DNA from: Arctopsyche grandis
Taxonomy: Eukaryota; Arthropoda; Insecta; Trichoptera; Hydropsychidae
Direction of reading: 5' to 3'
Length of the DNA stretch: 64,000 nucleotides
Assembly: GCF_051622035.1 (NCBI RefSeq)
Contig: NC_135364.1
Span: 14,935,501-14,999,500 of the forward strand
In this document: positions 47,476 to 61,426 of the stretch, one piece after another
How positions within the stretch are numbered: position 1 is the stretch's first letter
How the letters are laid out: each line of letters begins with the position of its first letter
The notes under the pieces: generated by a model
What the model was told of the DNA's origin: nothing
The model's database searches: none
The model's input: the letters and a program-made list of their open reading frames with translations, nothing else
Translations under genes and position numbers: made by a program

Positions 47476-50400
47476 TTTATTTAAGAATGAACAATTTTAT
47501 TTATTGTATTTGAATTTTTTTATATGTAATTTATATGAACTATTTCAACAATTATATATGTGGCCATTTTGAAAATCACTGTATACATATACATAGATAT
47601 GGGACTATGGGACGATCGATGTTCTTCACTAAGCGCAATAATAATAAACAGGAATAATGATTTTCGAACTATGAACACGTGTAATTAACCTCATAACATC
47701 ATATAAATCATGATGTTCTCCTACTTGTGGAAGTTATTTTTTAACATTAAAGAATACAGATGTTATGTACGTCAATATTTTTTGTTGGGTATTAAAATTT
47801 GAATACAATGAGCTGTTGAACATAATGATTGCAAAAAAATGTTGTTGATTTAATGAAACACAAATATTGGGAAAAAATCAATGAAAAAACGCTTTCGGGA
47901 ATCTATTAACTAAACATGCATTTGTTTTACAAATTTTGCCACTTCAAACTGAAATTTCACTAATTTCAGACATTGTTCAACCTTTTATCCTCGGTACATA
48001 TGCGAATGTGGATTTTGCTCGTTTTCGCTCGAGATCATGTTACGGACGTGCAGATGCTGAAAATTTACCGTTGTCTTCTGTAATTTTACACTGTTGTGTA
48101 ACAGGACGCTAACTAAGTATGCAGTAGTTAACCGCAGAGCTACACTAATAACTACATAGAACTCTACTCTCATGTTTACGTTCAAACAGCTACCGTATTT
48201 CAGTATCCGGAAGACATTTCGATATTGATTTATCTCAAAACAATCGTTAACTATTATTTAAACCTTGATTACTTCTGAACGATCGATTGTTATGGCTTCC
48301 CTCGTTAAGAAAATATGCATTGAAATTCCATAAGAATCCACCTATGGATCGGTGGATCGATGACCTTATAAGACATCAATTAAAGGCCGTAAACACCGAG
48401 ACACCACGAACCAGTGGTTGCCAATCACTGAAAATAGATAAGATCAAATTGCATAAAATGGATCGGGAATATCCCATTTTCATGCTGTTTTACACGTCTG
48501 CCTCGTTTATCCCGGCGTATTGCATCGAGTTCATCAATTGGATTATAAACGCTACTATGGGAAAATTTTATTTGAAACTGAAGGAAATCGTTTACGAATG
48601 ACAAGTCAGTTAAACGCGTTGAAAAAGAAATATTTTTTTCGCGATTGTTCACTTACTATGTATAACGTGAGAGAGGAAAGTCTCACAATCGGTACCGTGA
48701 CATAAGAAAATTGCAATATTATATATGTGGATGCATGCGTGCAACCCGTGTGTATTTTAATACGTGCATGTTTTTCAAATCAATGGCAATAGAATGTGTA
48801 GAAATAAATTAAATTAACCCGAGATTTACGCTTGAACTTCAAGTTTCTTCCTTTTACTCGCGCGGCTAACTCGCTAAGGTCGTGCCGTAATAATGCGAGA
48901 CTAAATTTCACGCTTGAACTTCCTCTCCGTGCGAAAGTGAATTAATACCATTTCAATGCAAATTTTCCATTTTCATCACGGCTTATCTGACGATAAACAA
49001 ACATTTGCATAAACATTCAATTTCGACGTTTTGGTCGGGTTTTGAATTCATAAATCAAAGGTTGGAACTTCAACGCGACTGCGAATTTTCGAATGTTGTT
49101 TCATATATTTTTTAAAAACCTCAATTTTGCATGCTAGCACAACCACAAATCGCTCACTTATGCTTTTTGTCATGCCATTCTACCTTTACTTTACCTGGAA
49201 TTACTCAGATTTTTAAGACAAAAAACGGTGAGTAAAATTCGTAGTATTAGTAGCGCTACATTTAATGTTTCATTGCATATAAGTTTGACAAACTATTTCT
49301 AAGTATAATATTTTAAAGAAAAAAAAATAGTACGTATATACCTATTCGGGCATCACATGTATTATGTAGGTATGTACATATGTATGAGCCGTTATAACTG
49401 AAATTGGCGTTAATATATTTGTCTTCATTTCGAGAAATATCTCATACAATAAATTTTATGTTTTGAGTTTAACAATATTTAAAAATACCGGTGGTATAAT
49501 ATTTATTCTGCTTTTCTGAGATTCTGGACATATGTAATTAAAAGAAGTGATCACAATTTGTGAATGAAGTCAAACAGAAATAGTGTTATATTTGACGCCA
49601 CTTCCGAAAAATATAACGGCTCATATGTACATATATTGTATAAGTTGCAGTAGAAATAAAATATATTTTTCTTGGGGATATTTATTTCAATTTTAGCTAT
49701 GAACACTCTTTGTATCCTCCTTATTCTATCCGCGTAATGAATGCTTGGAATTTTGCTGCACGTTTTATACTTACATACATACATGATTAATTGAAGCTTC
49801 TCAATGGCTATGAACAATAGAAGGCATCTGTATGCGGCAATCATTTATTTTGCAACGACACTGATGATATCAGACATCATCTCCTGATTCATTCACGTCA
49901 CTTATTAAAAACAACAAATCGCCGTTTATTATACTCAATTTAAGTGCGTCCGAAAAAACCTCTCAAGTGCAACGTTTGTGTGACCAATTTTGAAATATTG
50001 CTCTTTGTCCTACGCTCTCGCTCAAATGGGAGGGTTGTCGTTAACAGCTTTTTTCTGTATTATTTCTATCTCGGGAAAAGATTGTGCAAAAAAGTTGTTT
50101 GCGCAAGATTGTGTTGCTTCTCTCCGTTGAAGGATGCTGGGAGCATCAGGTGCTTCAGCGCCAGCAACACGACCGGCTCGAATCGCTCACGAGATAAATT
50201 GCGTTTTTGTCCGAGAGGACATACATCTTTGTCATCGTGTCTGTCTTCCACTAAATTCGTCTGTCTGTTCTTTGTAGCTCTTTTCGCACTTTTCTGCTAA
50301 TTGGTTGTAATGGACGCGAATATATAACTCGACTACACGTGGGAAAACACCAGTGAAGTATGTACTAACAGTGAGCAGGTAGATTAATGATTTTATAATG

Positions 50401-50837
50401 AAGCTGTTGAGAGTAATTATTCTCATTGAAGACACTAATTTTTTGGGAACTTTTCTCTCACTTTTAGTTAAAACAACAATCCGGTAAATTCTTCGGCATA
50501 AACCCAGGGATGAGATGTTAATTCAGAATGTTCCATTTAAACCTTGAATTAACGGATTATACACTCGCTTCTAATTAATACCACTTTATTGAATATTTTC
50601 GTTTTATGGTCATGTAATAAAAAGTACATTAAGCTTTTACAATGATTGAAGAAAAACACATCCTTATTATTTCATTTTCTGTGTTGGTATATAAACAATA
50701 ATATATATTATTAAACATGATGAACATTTATCTTTTCGATCTATGTATGTACTCGTACATACATACAACATCCCCTAGGATTTATGAATAATTTATAGAC
50801 GTTCTTCACCATGTATGTACATATGTATGTATGTACA
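47476..50837. other. Intergenic, no supported gene
   Basis: Frames at 48287-48601 (plus, 104 codons) and 49944-50300 (plus, 118 codons, Cys/Ser/Phe-rich) overlap others on the opposite strand and resemble nothing known. 49940-50320 is moderately GC-rich. No promoter or splice pattern supports a gene. Confidence 0.45.
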
Positions 50838-51252
50838 TGTTACAGTCCGGTTTGATTATATACAAACTATTGGTCTTAGTTAAAGAGCTAATAGTCAAAA
50901 ACTATCTTCAAATAGACTCACCAGGTTTCAAATGAAACTTTTAGCTTAAGATTAACAACCTTTAAGCTTTCAAAACGCCAATTATTTAAAATTGAAATCC
51001 TATGGTAGTCACATTATAACTTTGCTATAATTCCCGTTTCGTCTAATTTTTAAACATTTCAACCCAGGGTACGCATGCATAGACAGTGAATGGAAGATGA
51101 AGCAAGCGATTGAGAATACTTATGCTAATAGTTCGTGCATGAACAAACTATAATAGTTCGTTTGACAATTTTTTCTTTTGTGTATACTATAACTGGCCAG
51201 ATTGGTTCTTGTATGTTCATGAACGAATGTAATATACACTTGGAGTATTACA
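50838..51252. repeat. Dispersed repeat with short inverted ends
   Basis: It starts TTACAGTCCGG and ends CTTGGAGTATTACA, whose reverse complement TGTAATACTCCAAG resembles the start. The right part (51171-51247: TGTATACTATAACTGGCCAG, ATTGGTTCTTG, TGTTCATGAACGAA) matches 39112-39196. Direct partial repeats (CTATTGGTCTTAGTTAAAGA, then AGCTAATAGTCAAAAACTAT) lie near the left end. The class is unknown. Confidence 0.45.
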
Positions 51253-54200
51253 TATTTATATAAATCATAGATTTATCACTTTCACTTTTGATAGATATCT
51301 TCACAGTTAGATTAAGGTCGGTTTCGTGTAATTTCCTTAATTGTATTACGATTAAATAATGCCTACTCTATAATATAGCTTAATGATTTGCATAGAAATC
51401 GAAACTGAACATACCACATTAAACGACTCTACGCGCACCCAACACTTATTTTGCAATCGTATACGAATGACTATTGGGTACAATTTCTCCAACGTTAACA
51501 TAAGTCGCTCGAGCACCTATGCATATGACGGAATCACAGTTCCATCGTCAGCTACATAGGTATGTATACCATTTCTGCAAATTAGCATAATGACGTCACC
51601 CGGTACAGAAGGAAAAAATCAAATTAGCATAATTCTTGTACACACACGAGCCGGTCGAAGATAACCGTGCAGCCGAGCGTGGCTAAACATCCACTGTATG
51701 GTTTAATTTTTTGCGGGACTCTGACAAGATTGGCACCTCGATCGATCCGTAGGTACCTAACCAGAAGTGCCTATACTTTCGTTTGAATAATTCAGATTGT
51801 CCAGACTCAAGGTTGACGACATTCATTGTCTGATGATACGCGGTGGCAAATTATTTATCGACCTCTAAATGGTAAATGTTTTGCAGGGGCCGCCACTTCC
51901 TCAAATGATTTATAAGGAAAATATGTCACGAAATTTCGGCACAAGTACCCGCCTACCATGTGACGTGCGAATTCCTCTCGATTTTTGTCCATATACGTTC
52001 GATTGTGTCAATACCTATTGTGTGGCTGTGTATTTGCCGTTCAAAGTATCTCTACTCTTACGAAGTTTATTCACCTTTATCCTTATAAGTTTTGTATTAA
52101 ATTCAAAGCGTACTGATGCTTATGCTTTACAGATTAACAGTTAAACATTTTTTTACCCATCGTATTTTTTTAATGATTAAAATATTAGTTTTAAATTGTA
52201 GTTACGAATAATTTTAATTAAATTTTTTTTTTTTTTTGATGACGTTCAGTTGAAGTCATCGATTCAAATAGCGTATCGATACAACAGATTTTCCTTATAA
52301 GGTTGGGAAAATTTAAATTACGGGAAAACCCGAGTGTTTATAATATTTTGCACGCAATTTGATAAATCAATTTAAATTGTACGTGGACTCTACCCGTTAG
52401 AGGCGTATTTTCATGTCATTATAAATTCGTACGATCTTATTATTTCGACGTTTTCGAAGTTTCTCCTGTTACATGCCTTCGAATATGGGAATCACCGTTT
52501 TCGACCACCGGCAAACCCAAACTCCGGGGAGTGAGGTTTGCTAAGGAACGCGACGATACAGATTTCTCGTACTTGAGTACGTTTAGCACTTTTTTTAAAG
52601 GTAAAAAAGTATCTAATAAAAAACACGTGCCACGTAATTCTCTGTGTCTTTATCTTATAATGATTTCTTATATTCTTATAGTTTGTACTACCAATGTGAT
52701 AAGCATTGAAATAATCCAATTTAAATAATTTCCTTGTAATAGCTTTATCCTTTTCTGCTGTTGAATTAAATGCAGAAATTTCATAACAACATAATAAAAA
52801 TGTATAATTATAACATTTATAATATGAACATGCACAAATGAACAAACAATTGAGAAAATCTTCTTCTTCAATCATGACTTATTATCGTTTCTTCGTTATT
52901 TAGACAATAGATGCACTAATTCATTTTGCAATACATCAACCTTGCACTTTGCATTGTTTTTTTTAATTGTGCATTTCCATTAAAAAGGCTGTACGTCATT
53001 TTTCCGTTACGGCTCCCACGTTATTTCATTCGCTTTATTTACAATAATCGATTAGATCAATGACCGCAATAATTATTTTCCGATCGCAATCAATGCAGTG
53101 AAAAGTATATAACAATCAGACAATTTTTGATCAACGAGCATTTATAACAGTTAAATAAATACGATGAAATTATCTGTGACGCCTCCTATATAGCACCTGA
53201 GTATACCTACCTAGACAACGCGCGCTAAACAAATACACACACGCAAGATAATCATCATTTTAAATGGATTAAATATAAAATTAAATAAACGTTTGAAGTT
53301 GTTTGATTTGAAAAAAATAGCAAACACGCCAATAGATAGCTAAATCGTCTTCTTTTGGACCGTGCACTTTGTCTTTGTATGGAATTTCTTTGTTCGAACG
53401 AGACGACTTATTTTGACTGATTTTTTCGTTTATTTTTCCACGGCTTCACACACCCGCTATATAGCTCGTAAATTTCCCCATAAAAAAGAACAATTCTTGT
53501 AAACCTTCTGTTTTACCATTAGCTTAATTAAACTTTCCGATTATAGCGTCTTTGTTAGCACGAAGGGCTACCTAAACTTTATCGTAATGAAATGGCTTAG
53601 GTTTTCTCCTCTTGTTTATTGTATTGGAACAGTTGTTAGGCATCCTCTTTTCCTTAACAACTGTTTGAATGGAAAATATATCGGTGTTTATATGTATGTA
53701 TGTATGTATGTATGTGTTCTGCTTAATATAGAAAATGGTAATCCATTTAAGTCCCTTATTTTATTCAGATATCATATTCGAAACTAATCCTATATCCAAT
53801 GTCGTCAATCGCAAATGTCACCGGTTCAACTTGACAAATTGGTTCAATATTAAACGTCAACACAGCTGTCAATTTCGTACGTGTGATATGAATTTCCACA
53901 GTTTCTATTAACATATTCATAATCTCATTGCTTACATCGCGCCAACATCCTTTTTATTTATTTATATTATACAACCTTCGTCGAAAAAAATTTGGTCCAA
54001 TTTTCGACTTGATTTATCTTTCAGTGCGTCTCAACTTGATTTTGCATAATTAAATAGAACGCTCTTGCGCAAAATTTTTGATGGAAAATACACCTTGAGA
54101 GAAATATATTCATTGACGTTCATTTAATATTAATAAATAAACTTATTTCATCTATTTTTTTGCTATTTTGTGGTTTTCTGTTTGCATTATAGTATTATTA

Positions 54201-57200
54201 TCATTTTTATTATCAAATAAATTTGCCACCCACATATTCAGTCTTGCGTGAAACCTCCTCAACTATTTTTATCCCATTTAAATTACACTGCAAATACAAT
54301 GCCGAATTTCTGTGTCTCATATAAATGTAAGGAAATGTACATTTATTTTTGTGTAGTGTCCAAAATCCAATTAAATAAAACAAATTGTTTAATTTTCTCA
54401 ATTTATTCTCTAAGAAAAACCATTGTAGAGGTTGTTCACAATTTTAATTAACACATTATTCAACTACCCTACCCTACTCTATCCTACTTTTTATTTTTGT
54501 GTTCTTTTGCAAATGAAATCGTATGTATGTACATACATACATGTAATGAAAACTTACCGCAAATATTCCCTCGAGACCTTTATATTCGCAAGAGAAACTA
54601 TTTTTTCTTCATAATAACACTACCAAGGAGCAAGTAAGTAATTTGATATACAGATTTATCTACGGATCCCTGGGGATAGCGAAATAATGGGATAAATATT
54701 ATTTTGACCAGGGTTCGAAATCCGTGAACGGAATAACCTGACAACAAATGGATTACGTTTCAGAGCTATTGTTTGATAAAAATTCATCTCCAATACACAT
54801 TTATTCTGTGTTAACATTGCCCTTTTTCGAAAGTGCGTGCCATTTATTTTCATCGGAAGTATTTCCAAACGTGTCCAAAGTAAATTTGAATTACGTGATT
54901 TCACCGAAAAATTCACATTTCCTTTGAAGCGTTAGCGCAGACAATGTTCATCGATCGGCTTAACTCGAACCAATTTTTCGAATCGTTTTTCGATATGCAA
55001 ATTATGTTATGCCGAAATGAAATTGTTCAAAAGTGTACCTTATATGTATCTTCAACAGATAAGAATAAAAAAATTAAAATATAACGGTTCGAATTTGTTT
55101 TATCTCGAAAACAATGGGACACTCGACTGATTCAAATAGCGTTATCGGTTTTGTTTGCGTATCAAATGTGTATAATTTCTTAGTTCGTCAACGTGAAATT
55201 CAACACCACTCAAAATCTAGTATTTTTATGATAGATTACCGTTTTCAACCGACAGTAAGGTGCGGTTACTGTTGCGTTTAACGGTCTCTTCAAAATGACC
55301 GCCTCAATAGTGGTCTCATAATGCCCCCGTAGCAGTGGTAAGTGTTCAAGTATTCATGGGATTCTAACGTGTTATTTTATTTTTTTTGTTTACCATATTT
55401 TCAGGTGGAAGACACCGGAGGCAGAATCGTCGTGAGAATGCGGGTCACGGACTGTCACAACGACTTACAATGAACAGGTAGTTAAATTACTCACTCATAC
55501 TTTGCATGAATGTACATACATATATGAAATCGTCACGAAACGGTACGTACTCACTATTGTGACTCAACAACACTCCTCTCCGCATAGTCGACAGGTCTTT
55601 CACACTCGAAAAGCGTTTATTATGGTCATCTTTGACTTGACCGTATCTGACTCGTGTCGTGAACTTATCTTCTTTCACCGGTTAAGCCGAATGTCATTTC
55701 GCTCGCGTTGGATAACTGCAAGTTTAACTTTCGCGGTAACGTTCTGCGATCCGATGACGATTTCACTCGTTCACTTGATCGTCGCATGCGGAAATGTCAT
55801 CTCGGACTATGAAGTATGATTCATACAGAAATCGTATTACACAATACAGTTAATTAACTGAGGATCAGATTAGTCATCATTTCATCAACAACAAAAAAAG
55901 TTGTAGCGATATTTTTGTATCAGTGTTACATTTTCTGGGAAAACTGTTTTAATATACATATATCGGGAAAATTCTAGTTCGACGCGCTCATATGTACATA
56001 CCCGATTGAATAATTCACACATTTTCCGAATCATTATGCGTATGTTACGTCAAAAATGCGTAATTTCACGCTGGAAAAGCAACGATGTCGCATGAATTTG
56101 TATAATAATTATAATACGTTTACAAGTGTTATTTTTTTTTTCATCTCACAATTTGCATAAAGCAGTCGTTAGCAGTGTGAAAATTTAACGGAGCAAGTTT
56201 TCTTTAAAGCAAAAAAAAGGCATTGTGTGCACGCTGTGATCGTTTTTCACCTTTGATTATGACATTGTACAGGATTATTATTTAACGATTTGTGCATGTG
56301 ATAAATGAATTGGCATTGTGCTATACATATTCTGTGTTAATTCGCAAATTTTTTGACTCATGACCTTCTTTCTGTTGTTTTTATCGCGCTCAATGCCCAC
56401 AGTTAACACGTTCTTACAATGTCGTATTTAAATCGAACTCTAACGTAGTAATTAATTATTACAAACCGAGCGCTTATTTCGAACAAATAATACAATTTTG
56501 AAACTAGACAACGCGTCTAGTTTTCTCATTTGATTAATAAGTCCCGTCACAATAAACGGAGATACCACAAGTGTGTTTACTTTTTTTTTGTTATTTTATT
56601 TTCGAGCCAACACTGCTTTTTTCAGTCGCTTCGTATTCTCGAGATGTCTCGCGGTTGACAGCACAATTCTCGTCTCGGATGATGGATCACAATTTAATTC
56701 GTCTCGTTGGCATTTGCGGCTTTTTCCATTCTGAGAGTTGAAATTTGAATTTATCCTTTACCAGCTAGCGGTAGTTTAGTGTAGGTAGCCGAAGATTTGA
56801 ATTCCTGACGCAGCTGAAAAAGTTATTAAAATCTGATTTTGATCAGCTCAATCTAAATTGATTGTGGCTGTTGATTTTTTGCCCGTATATTTTTTTAAGT
56901 AAAGTAGTGCCTGGGATTATACGAATTCAATTGAATTGGTATTCACTTGTCATTTGAATTAGTGTAAGAAATAAGAGATCGAGATAAATTTAAATGATTC
57001 TAGGCGTTTTTGTCTGTACATTTATCATAAAATTTTATTACTAACTTTGAAATTTCTGCTTTTTAAAAGACTGCTTTTGTAGATCGCATTGACTCTTAAA
57101 TCTTTACTTTATTTTCTCACATACATAATATGTACGTGTAATACATGTATGATAAAAAAATTGTTTTTCCATTAGCCCCAATTATAAAAGCTATTATCAC

Positions 57201-60200
57201 TTGCTTGTATGTAAAAAAACCCTTTACAATTGGAAAGAGCGTCCTCTCATATATTATACGTTTTCTAATATCTAATATATAATTTCGAAAAAGACTTTGC
57301 ATGTAACTATGTATGTATGTATGTAACTATTATTGGTTCGTAAATTCGTGACGTCGTCGAACAAATGAATATTCAAATAAATTTAATCAAATGTTTACTA
57401 TTAGATTGGCCATGTTTAAGCGGTTTATATTACAAACACCGAGCGAAGCCTGGTAAAAACATTAGTATTCTATAAATTAAAAATTAATTTATAGATTGAA
57501 AGAATCAAACAGTGCACAAAGCTTTAACCCAAAATAACGAATTTATCTTTTATGAAAGTTCATACAATTATGTCCATTTATCTGTAGATGTTTGATGATA
57601 CATAAATATAAAATATGTATGTATGTCAATACTCAAACATGTTTCTTAACACTTATCCAAAGTCACAACTAAATGGGTTCAAAAAAATGTACTTAAAATG
57701 CGACCTAGAGATATAAATTTAAAAATTCAGCTTTATACTTGGCAATTTTTCTTATGCAGGCTTAATCAAAATGTCATTGAATTTCCCACAGCACAATTTC
57801 AAAGGTCGTTCAAACGAAACCAATCCGAAAAAGTTTCTTTACAATTAAATAAAGGAATGTACATGAATATTTCCTTTTAGCGAAACTCACTCTAAGTGCG
57901 GTCGTCATTTGCTGTTGCATTATTCGCACCATTTTACTGTCGCATAGTACTTGCAACCAAACATAAGTGCAACGAAGCGCTGCATTGCATCTGCAGACAG
58001 TTATTTGGCCGCTAATGGGGACTCAGCTTATGCACTCGTGTCTACCTGTGCAGATAATGAGAAAAGCGGATCCGGATGATGGGAAACAGACGTGAAAAGA
58101 AAATCGACATCCATTTATATAATATAATATTATACAAAGATGTATACAAAGAAGACACAATTACGCGTTTATGCGTATGTTTAAAACATATGCATTTTTT
58201 TTTTACTTATGTTACTCATATTGCATGTGTGCATTGTATACGTCAGTTCGCTTCAAACTTAAAAGCTTTTCCAGCTATAAATAGGTAACATCTTGCGATT
58301 GTTGTCAAGATTTAATGCGATGGCAGTAGATAAATTTAGATCTAACTGTTAGTCTTGTTTTTATTTTATCCGTGACTGAATAGTTAATACGAATCGTATA
58401 ACTGCTTTGACTCCTCCGCGAACTACCGTAGGTGTTAAAAAAATTGTATAATTGTATCATTATTGCGGAGTTTGATAGATCTAGTTTAAATTGTAGAGAC
58501 ATACGCATTTATCACTTCTGTGACATTTCTATAGTACGTGTGTGATAACGATTCGTTATGCTATCAATCATGTAATTTTTGTCTCATATAAAAAAATTAT
58601 TTACCGCTGTTGATACAAATTAGTTAAGTGTGGGTTAATTTGATTGTATAATTTATATGTAGGTATACTTATCGAACGTTGTGAATTTTTATCACGACAA
58701 TAAACTTTCCTTGGCCTTTAATTTAATCTTTGTTATATATTCTTTCTACGTTTAGTTTGTTTTCTTTTCTTTTATGCTACATATTTCGCTTTATTGTATT
58801 ATTGTTAGATTATTTACCAATCGATAAGATAGTTATCGTTTCCGGAGTTTGAGGATGAAATACATTAATATAGCGAAATTTATTATAAATATTATACATA
58901 CATATTTAGGTACATATAAGTATTTTAAAATTGACAATTGGAATTATATATTATCATACGTTTGTTGATCTATTGTGTATATGTATTGTTTAGCGTACTC
59001 AATAAAATAAGAATAATATAATTATGAAATTATATATAAAGTTATTACTGTGTCGAGATAAGGAACTCAAGCAAATACATAAAATTGATTTACATTTTGT
59101 TACGAGGTCGTATTTACAGCGTTCAATCTCTGCAACTAAATATAGGCTTTTGAATTTATTATGCCTTTTATAAAAATAGACAGATACCAAACCAAGTGTG
59201 TTTTCCGTTTTCCTCCCAAGTAAATAAGATTCAATTTTTCCCTATGCGTATTACGTACCTACATACCTATAGGTACGTTTTCCTTTTGCTCGCTTTCATC
59301 TCTCGACTTTGTTTAAAGAAGCTTCTGAATTTCCTACTTACAATTTCAATTTTCCGCTTCGTATGAATGCGAAGAAACCTTTCAACGAAATACGACTTTT
59401 TTTCGCGAATAGTAAATTGAATATATCGTCTTACTTCATACGTGCGTGTATTCTATTATTATCGACCCACTGGCAAAATGTCAATCTCCATACTGGAATC
59501 GTTCCATTTTTACGAGGTAGCTCTTGTATGTACGTGTCGAAATGAAGGATCTACAATTTCTTCAAACAAACCCCGACATGCGATAATCATCGTCATTAAG
59601 TCTCCACAAAAGACGTAGTAATTTTTAATTACGACAGTCGCCCGCATATGAAAAGCGTGAGGTCGAAATCACGCGCGTGGGAAGACGCGCTTTTCCAAAG
59701 CGCGAGCGAGCCTTGACGTCAAAGATTACACGATTTTTTTTTCAATTTCATTCGATTCGGATTATTAATAATATGCACTAGATACGTACACTGTGAATTA
59801 CACGCGAATTTCTATTATCCATTTGTCAAAGTGTCAGCGGATTATTGTTGTGTGTGCGCGAAGTCGACGGGCGTTGATTGACACGGGAGTTTCGATACGA
59901 ATTTGTGTCGTAAATCGATTTGTCCAATCTGCAAATATAGATTGAAGTGAGCACTCGTGTGGGTATATTTTGTCATATCCAATTCGTCAATTATTCGCCA
60001 ATAATGATTTGCATAAGTATGAAATAATCACTCTCGAAGTCCAGTGTTACGTACGGCTACTGGCATACCGCGCCAATGAAACGTATGATTAAGTGCACAT
60101 ATGTACATATGTATGTATAATATGATGCATACACGAATGTCATTTTAATAAATTTTCTCATGCTCGAAATAATTTATTTTTGTTTTACTTCCCACGTTTA

Positions 60201-60311
60201 TTATGAAATATGATAATAAAACTTTTATCCAACATATCTATAATATTTTGATTTTTAAATGCTTTTTATTATTACTAAACTATGTTCGTAATACATCTTA
60301 TATCTATTTTA
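51253..60311. other. Long gene-poor stretch; one candidate exon
   Basis: No protein-coding gene can be supported. Frames at 51869-52144, 52492-52875, 55502-55819 and 57698-57880 are short, overlap others or lack domains. TATG-type runs occur at 53692-53715 and 57308-57325. A TGACGTCA octamer lies at 51591-51598. High-complexity stretches occur at 51440-51800, 55250-55480, 56590-56720 and 59560-59960. The only splice-framed segment is 55405-55477. Confidence 0.45.
55405..55477 (+). other. Candidate small exon (non-coding or start exon)
   Basis: A pyrimidine-rich acceptor (TTTTTTTGTTTACCATATTTTCAG) ends at 55404 and a donor (AACAG|GTAGTT) follows at 55478. The 73-base segment is far less AT-rich than its surroundings. 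It has one frame open throughout, ending ACA ATG AAC AG before the donor, so it could be a leader exon carrying a start codon. Upstream, GCAGTG|GTAAGT at 55336-55341 looks like the donor of a previous exon, about 65 bases away. No partner exon was identified. Confidence 0.25.
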
Positions 60312-60383
60312 ACAGCTATTGTTCTACTGACCATTTTCTATTTTACAATTTTTTTTTTTTTTTTTGTTAGTAATTATATGTAG
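60312..60383 (+). repeat. Solitary arm of the long-TIR MITE
   Basis: CAGCTATTGTTCTACTGACC, TTTTCTATTTTACAATT and GTTAGTAATTATA match the left arm of the element at 14938-15028, with a T-run replacing the TTTAATTTAAT centre. No partner arm lies nearby. Confidence 0.6.
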
Positions 60384-60384
60384 T

Positions 60385-60610
60385 ACTAGTGGTGCTACCC
60401 GGCTTTGCTCGGTAAATTTAAATCCAATCTAGTAGTGAGAATACCGTTGAACCATGAAAAAATCTTAATTTGTTTTTTCATTAAATTTATTTGAATCGAA
60501 ATAAATATTATAATATTATTCAACGACCGACCATTCACAAACATCTTTGACCAATCCAGCCAATCAGAAACGAATTACAGACGCCGTTTCGTTTTTATAT
60601 ATAAGTTTAC
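60385..60610 (+). repeat. Interspersed repeat starting ACTAGTGGTGCTACCCGGC
   Basis: It begins ACTAGTGGTGCTACCCGGCT, TTGCTCGGTAA and ends about GCCGTTTCGTTTTTATATAT. The ACTAG...CCCGGC start and TATATATA-type end are a combination I have seen in widespread short insect repeats. It has the same style of terminus as the minus-strand copy ending at 14930. Family not assigned. Confidence 0.4.
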
Positions 60611-60937
60611 ATTATTTTAATGTTAATGTACCTACAGCATAAAATGAAACAAGATCTCAAAAACCTAAATATCTTAAATGTGGCTGTTACTTATCGGTTT
60701 CATTTGTGATATTTTTTCGACAGACTTTCATTATAATTGATTTTCTCTATTTTTTTGGATTTTATTTTATGTATGGTTTTATATGTTATGACATAATAAA
60801 TAAATAGATTTTATTACATTTTTCAAAAATATTTCAAATACTTATTTAATTATAATTTCTGATCTGTTAAATATAATATCCAAAACGTTTATTTCATTAA
60901 TGTGATCTTTATTTTATTAATATCATATCCATATCTG

Positions 60938-61426
60938 ATAACGTTGCCGAGATTATTTACTTTTCCATTGCAGTATTTTTATCTGATATGTACACACATA
61001 TTAACATCAGTGGCGTGCTGTCATTGGACTAAAAAATTTCATTGGAAAAACATTTAATTAAAAAATTTCAACAATTTAATCAAAATAAATTCAAATCCAT
61101 ACTAGTTGTCCAGACTAATATTGTTCAGTCGGATTAGCAGTTCAGAAACTGGAATCGGCCCTACCTGAGTTAGAGCTAGTGGTAGTGGATTGTAATGGTA
61201 TGGTATGACAGATCATTCAGAAGATTATGTTTTGAAAACAAACAAAATGTTAAGAAATGTAGTACTTATCATATCCTAAGATAAAAAAATAAAATAAAAT
61301 AAAATATGAAAAATTATACTCATCACTTCAAGACAGATTATTTTAGTTCAAAATATATATTTTTTATATATGTATATATTTTGTCCATACCTAATCCCCT
61401 ATTTTTAAAATCACGGCACGCCACTG
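60938..61426. mobile_element. hAT-like TIR element, copy 2, with shared left flank
   Basis: The TIRs CAGTGGCGTGCTGT (61008) and ...CACGGCACGCCACTG (61426) agree at 13 of 14 positions. The flanks ATTAACAT and ATGTACAT agree at 6 of 8, an eroded 8-bp target duplication. The 70 bases to its left (from GATAACGTTGCCGAGATTA, 60938) also match copy 1 at 24850. The interior is non-coding and contains an AAATA-type short repeat at 61289-61305. Confidence 0.65.

Noticed and set aside
49944..50300. 118-codon Cys/Ser-rich frame
   Set aside because: Cysteine spacing fits no module, and there is no signal peptide or exon structure.
51869..52144. 91-codon frame preceded by an acceptor-like TTTTGCAG
   Set aside because: Only the acceptor is suggestive; there is no donor, no domain and a hydrophobic T-rich tail.
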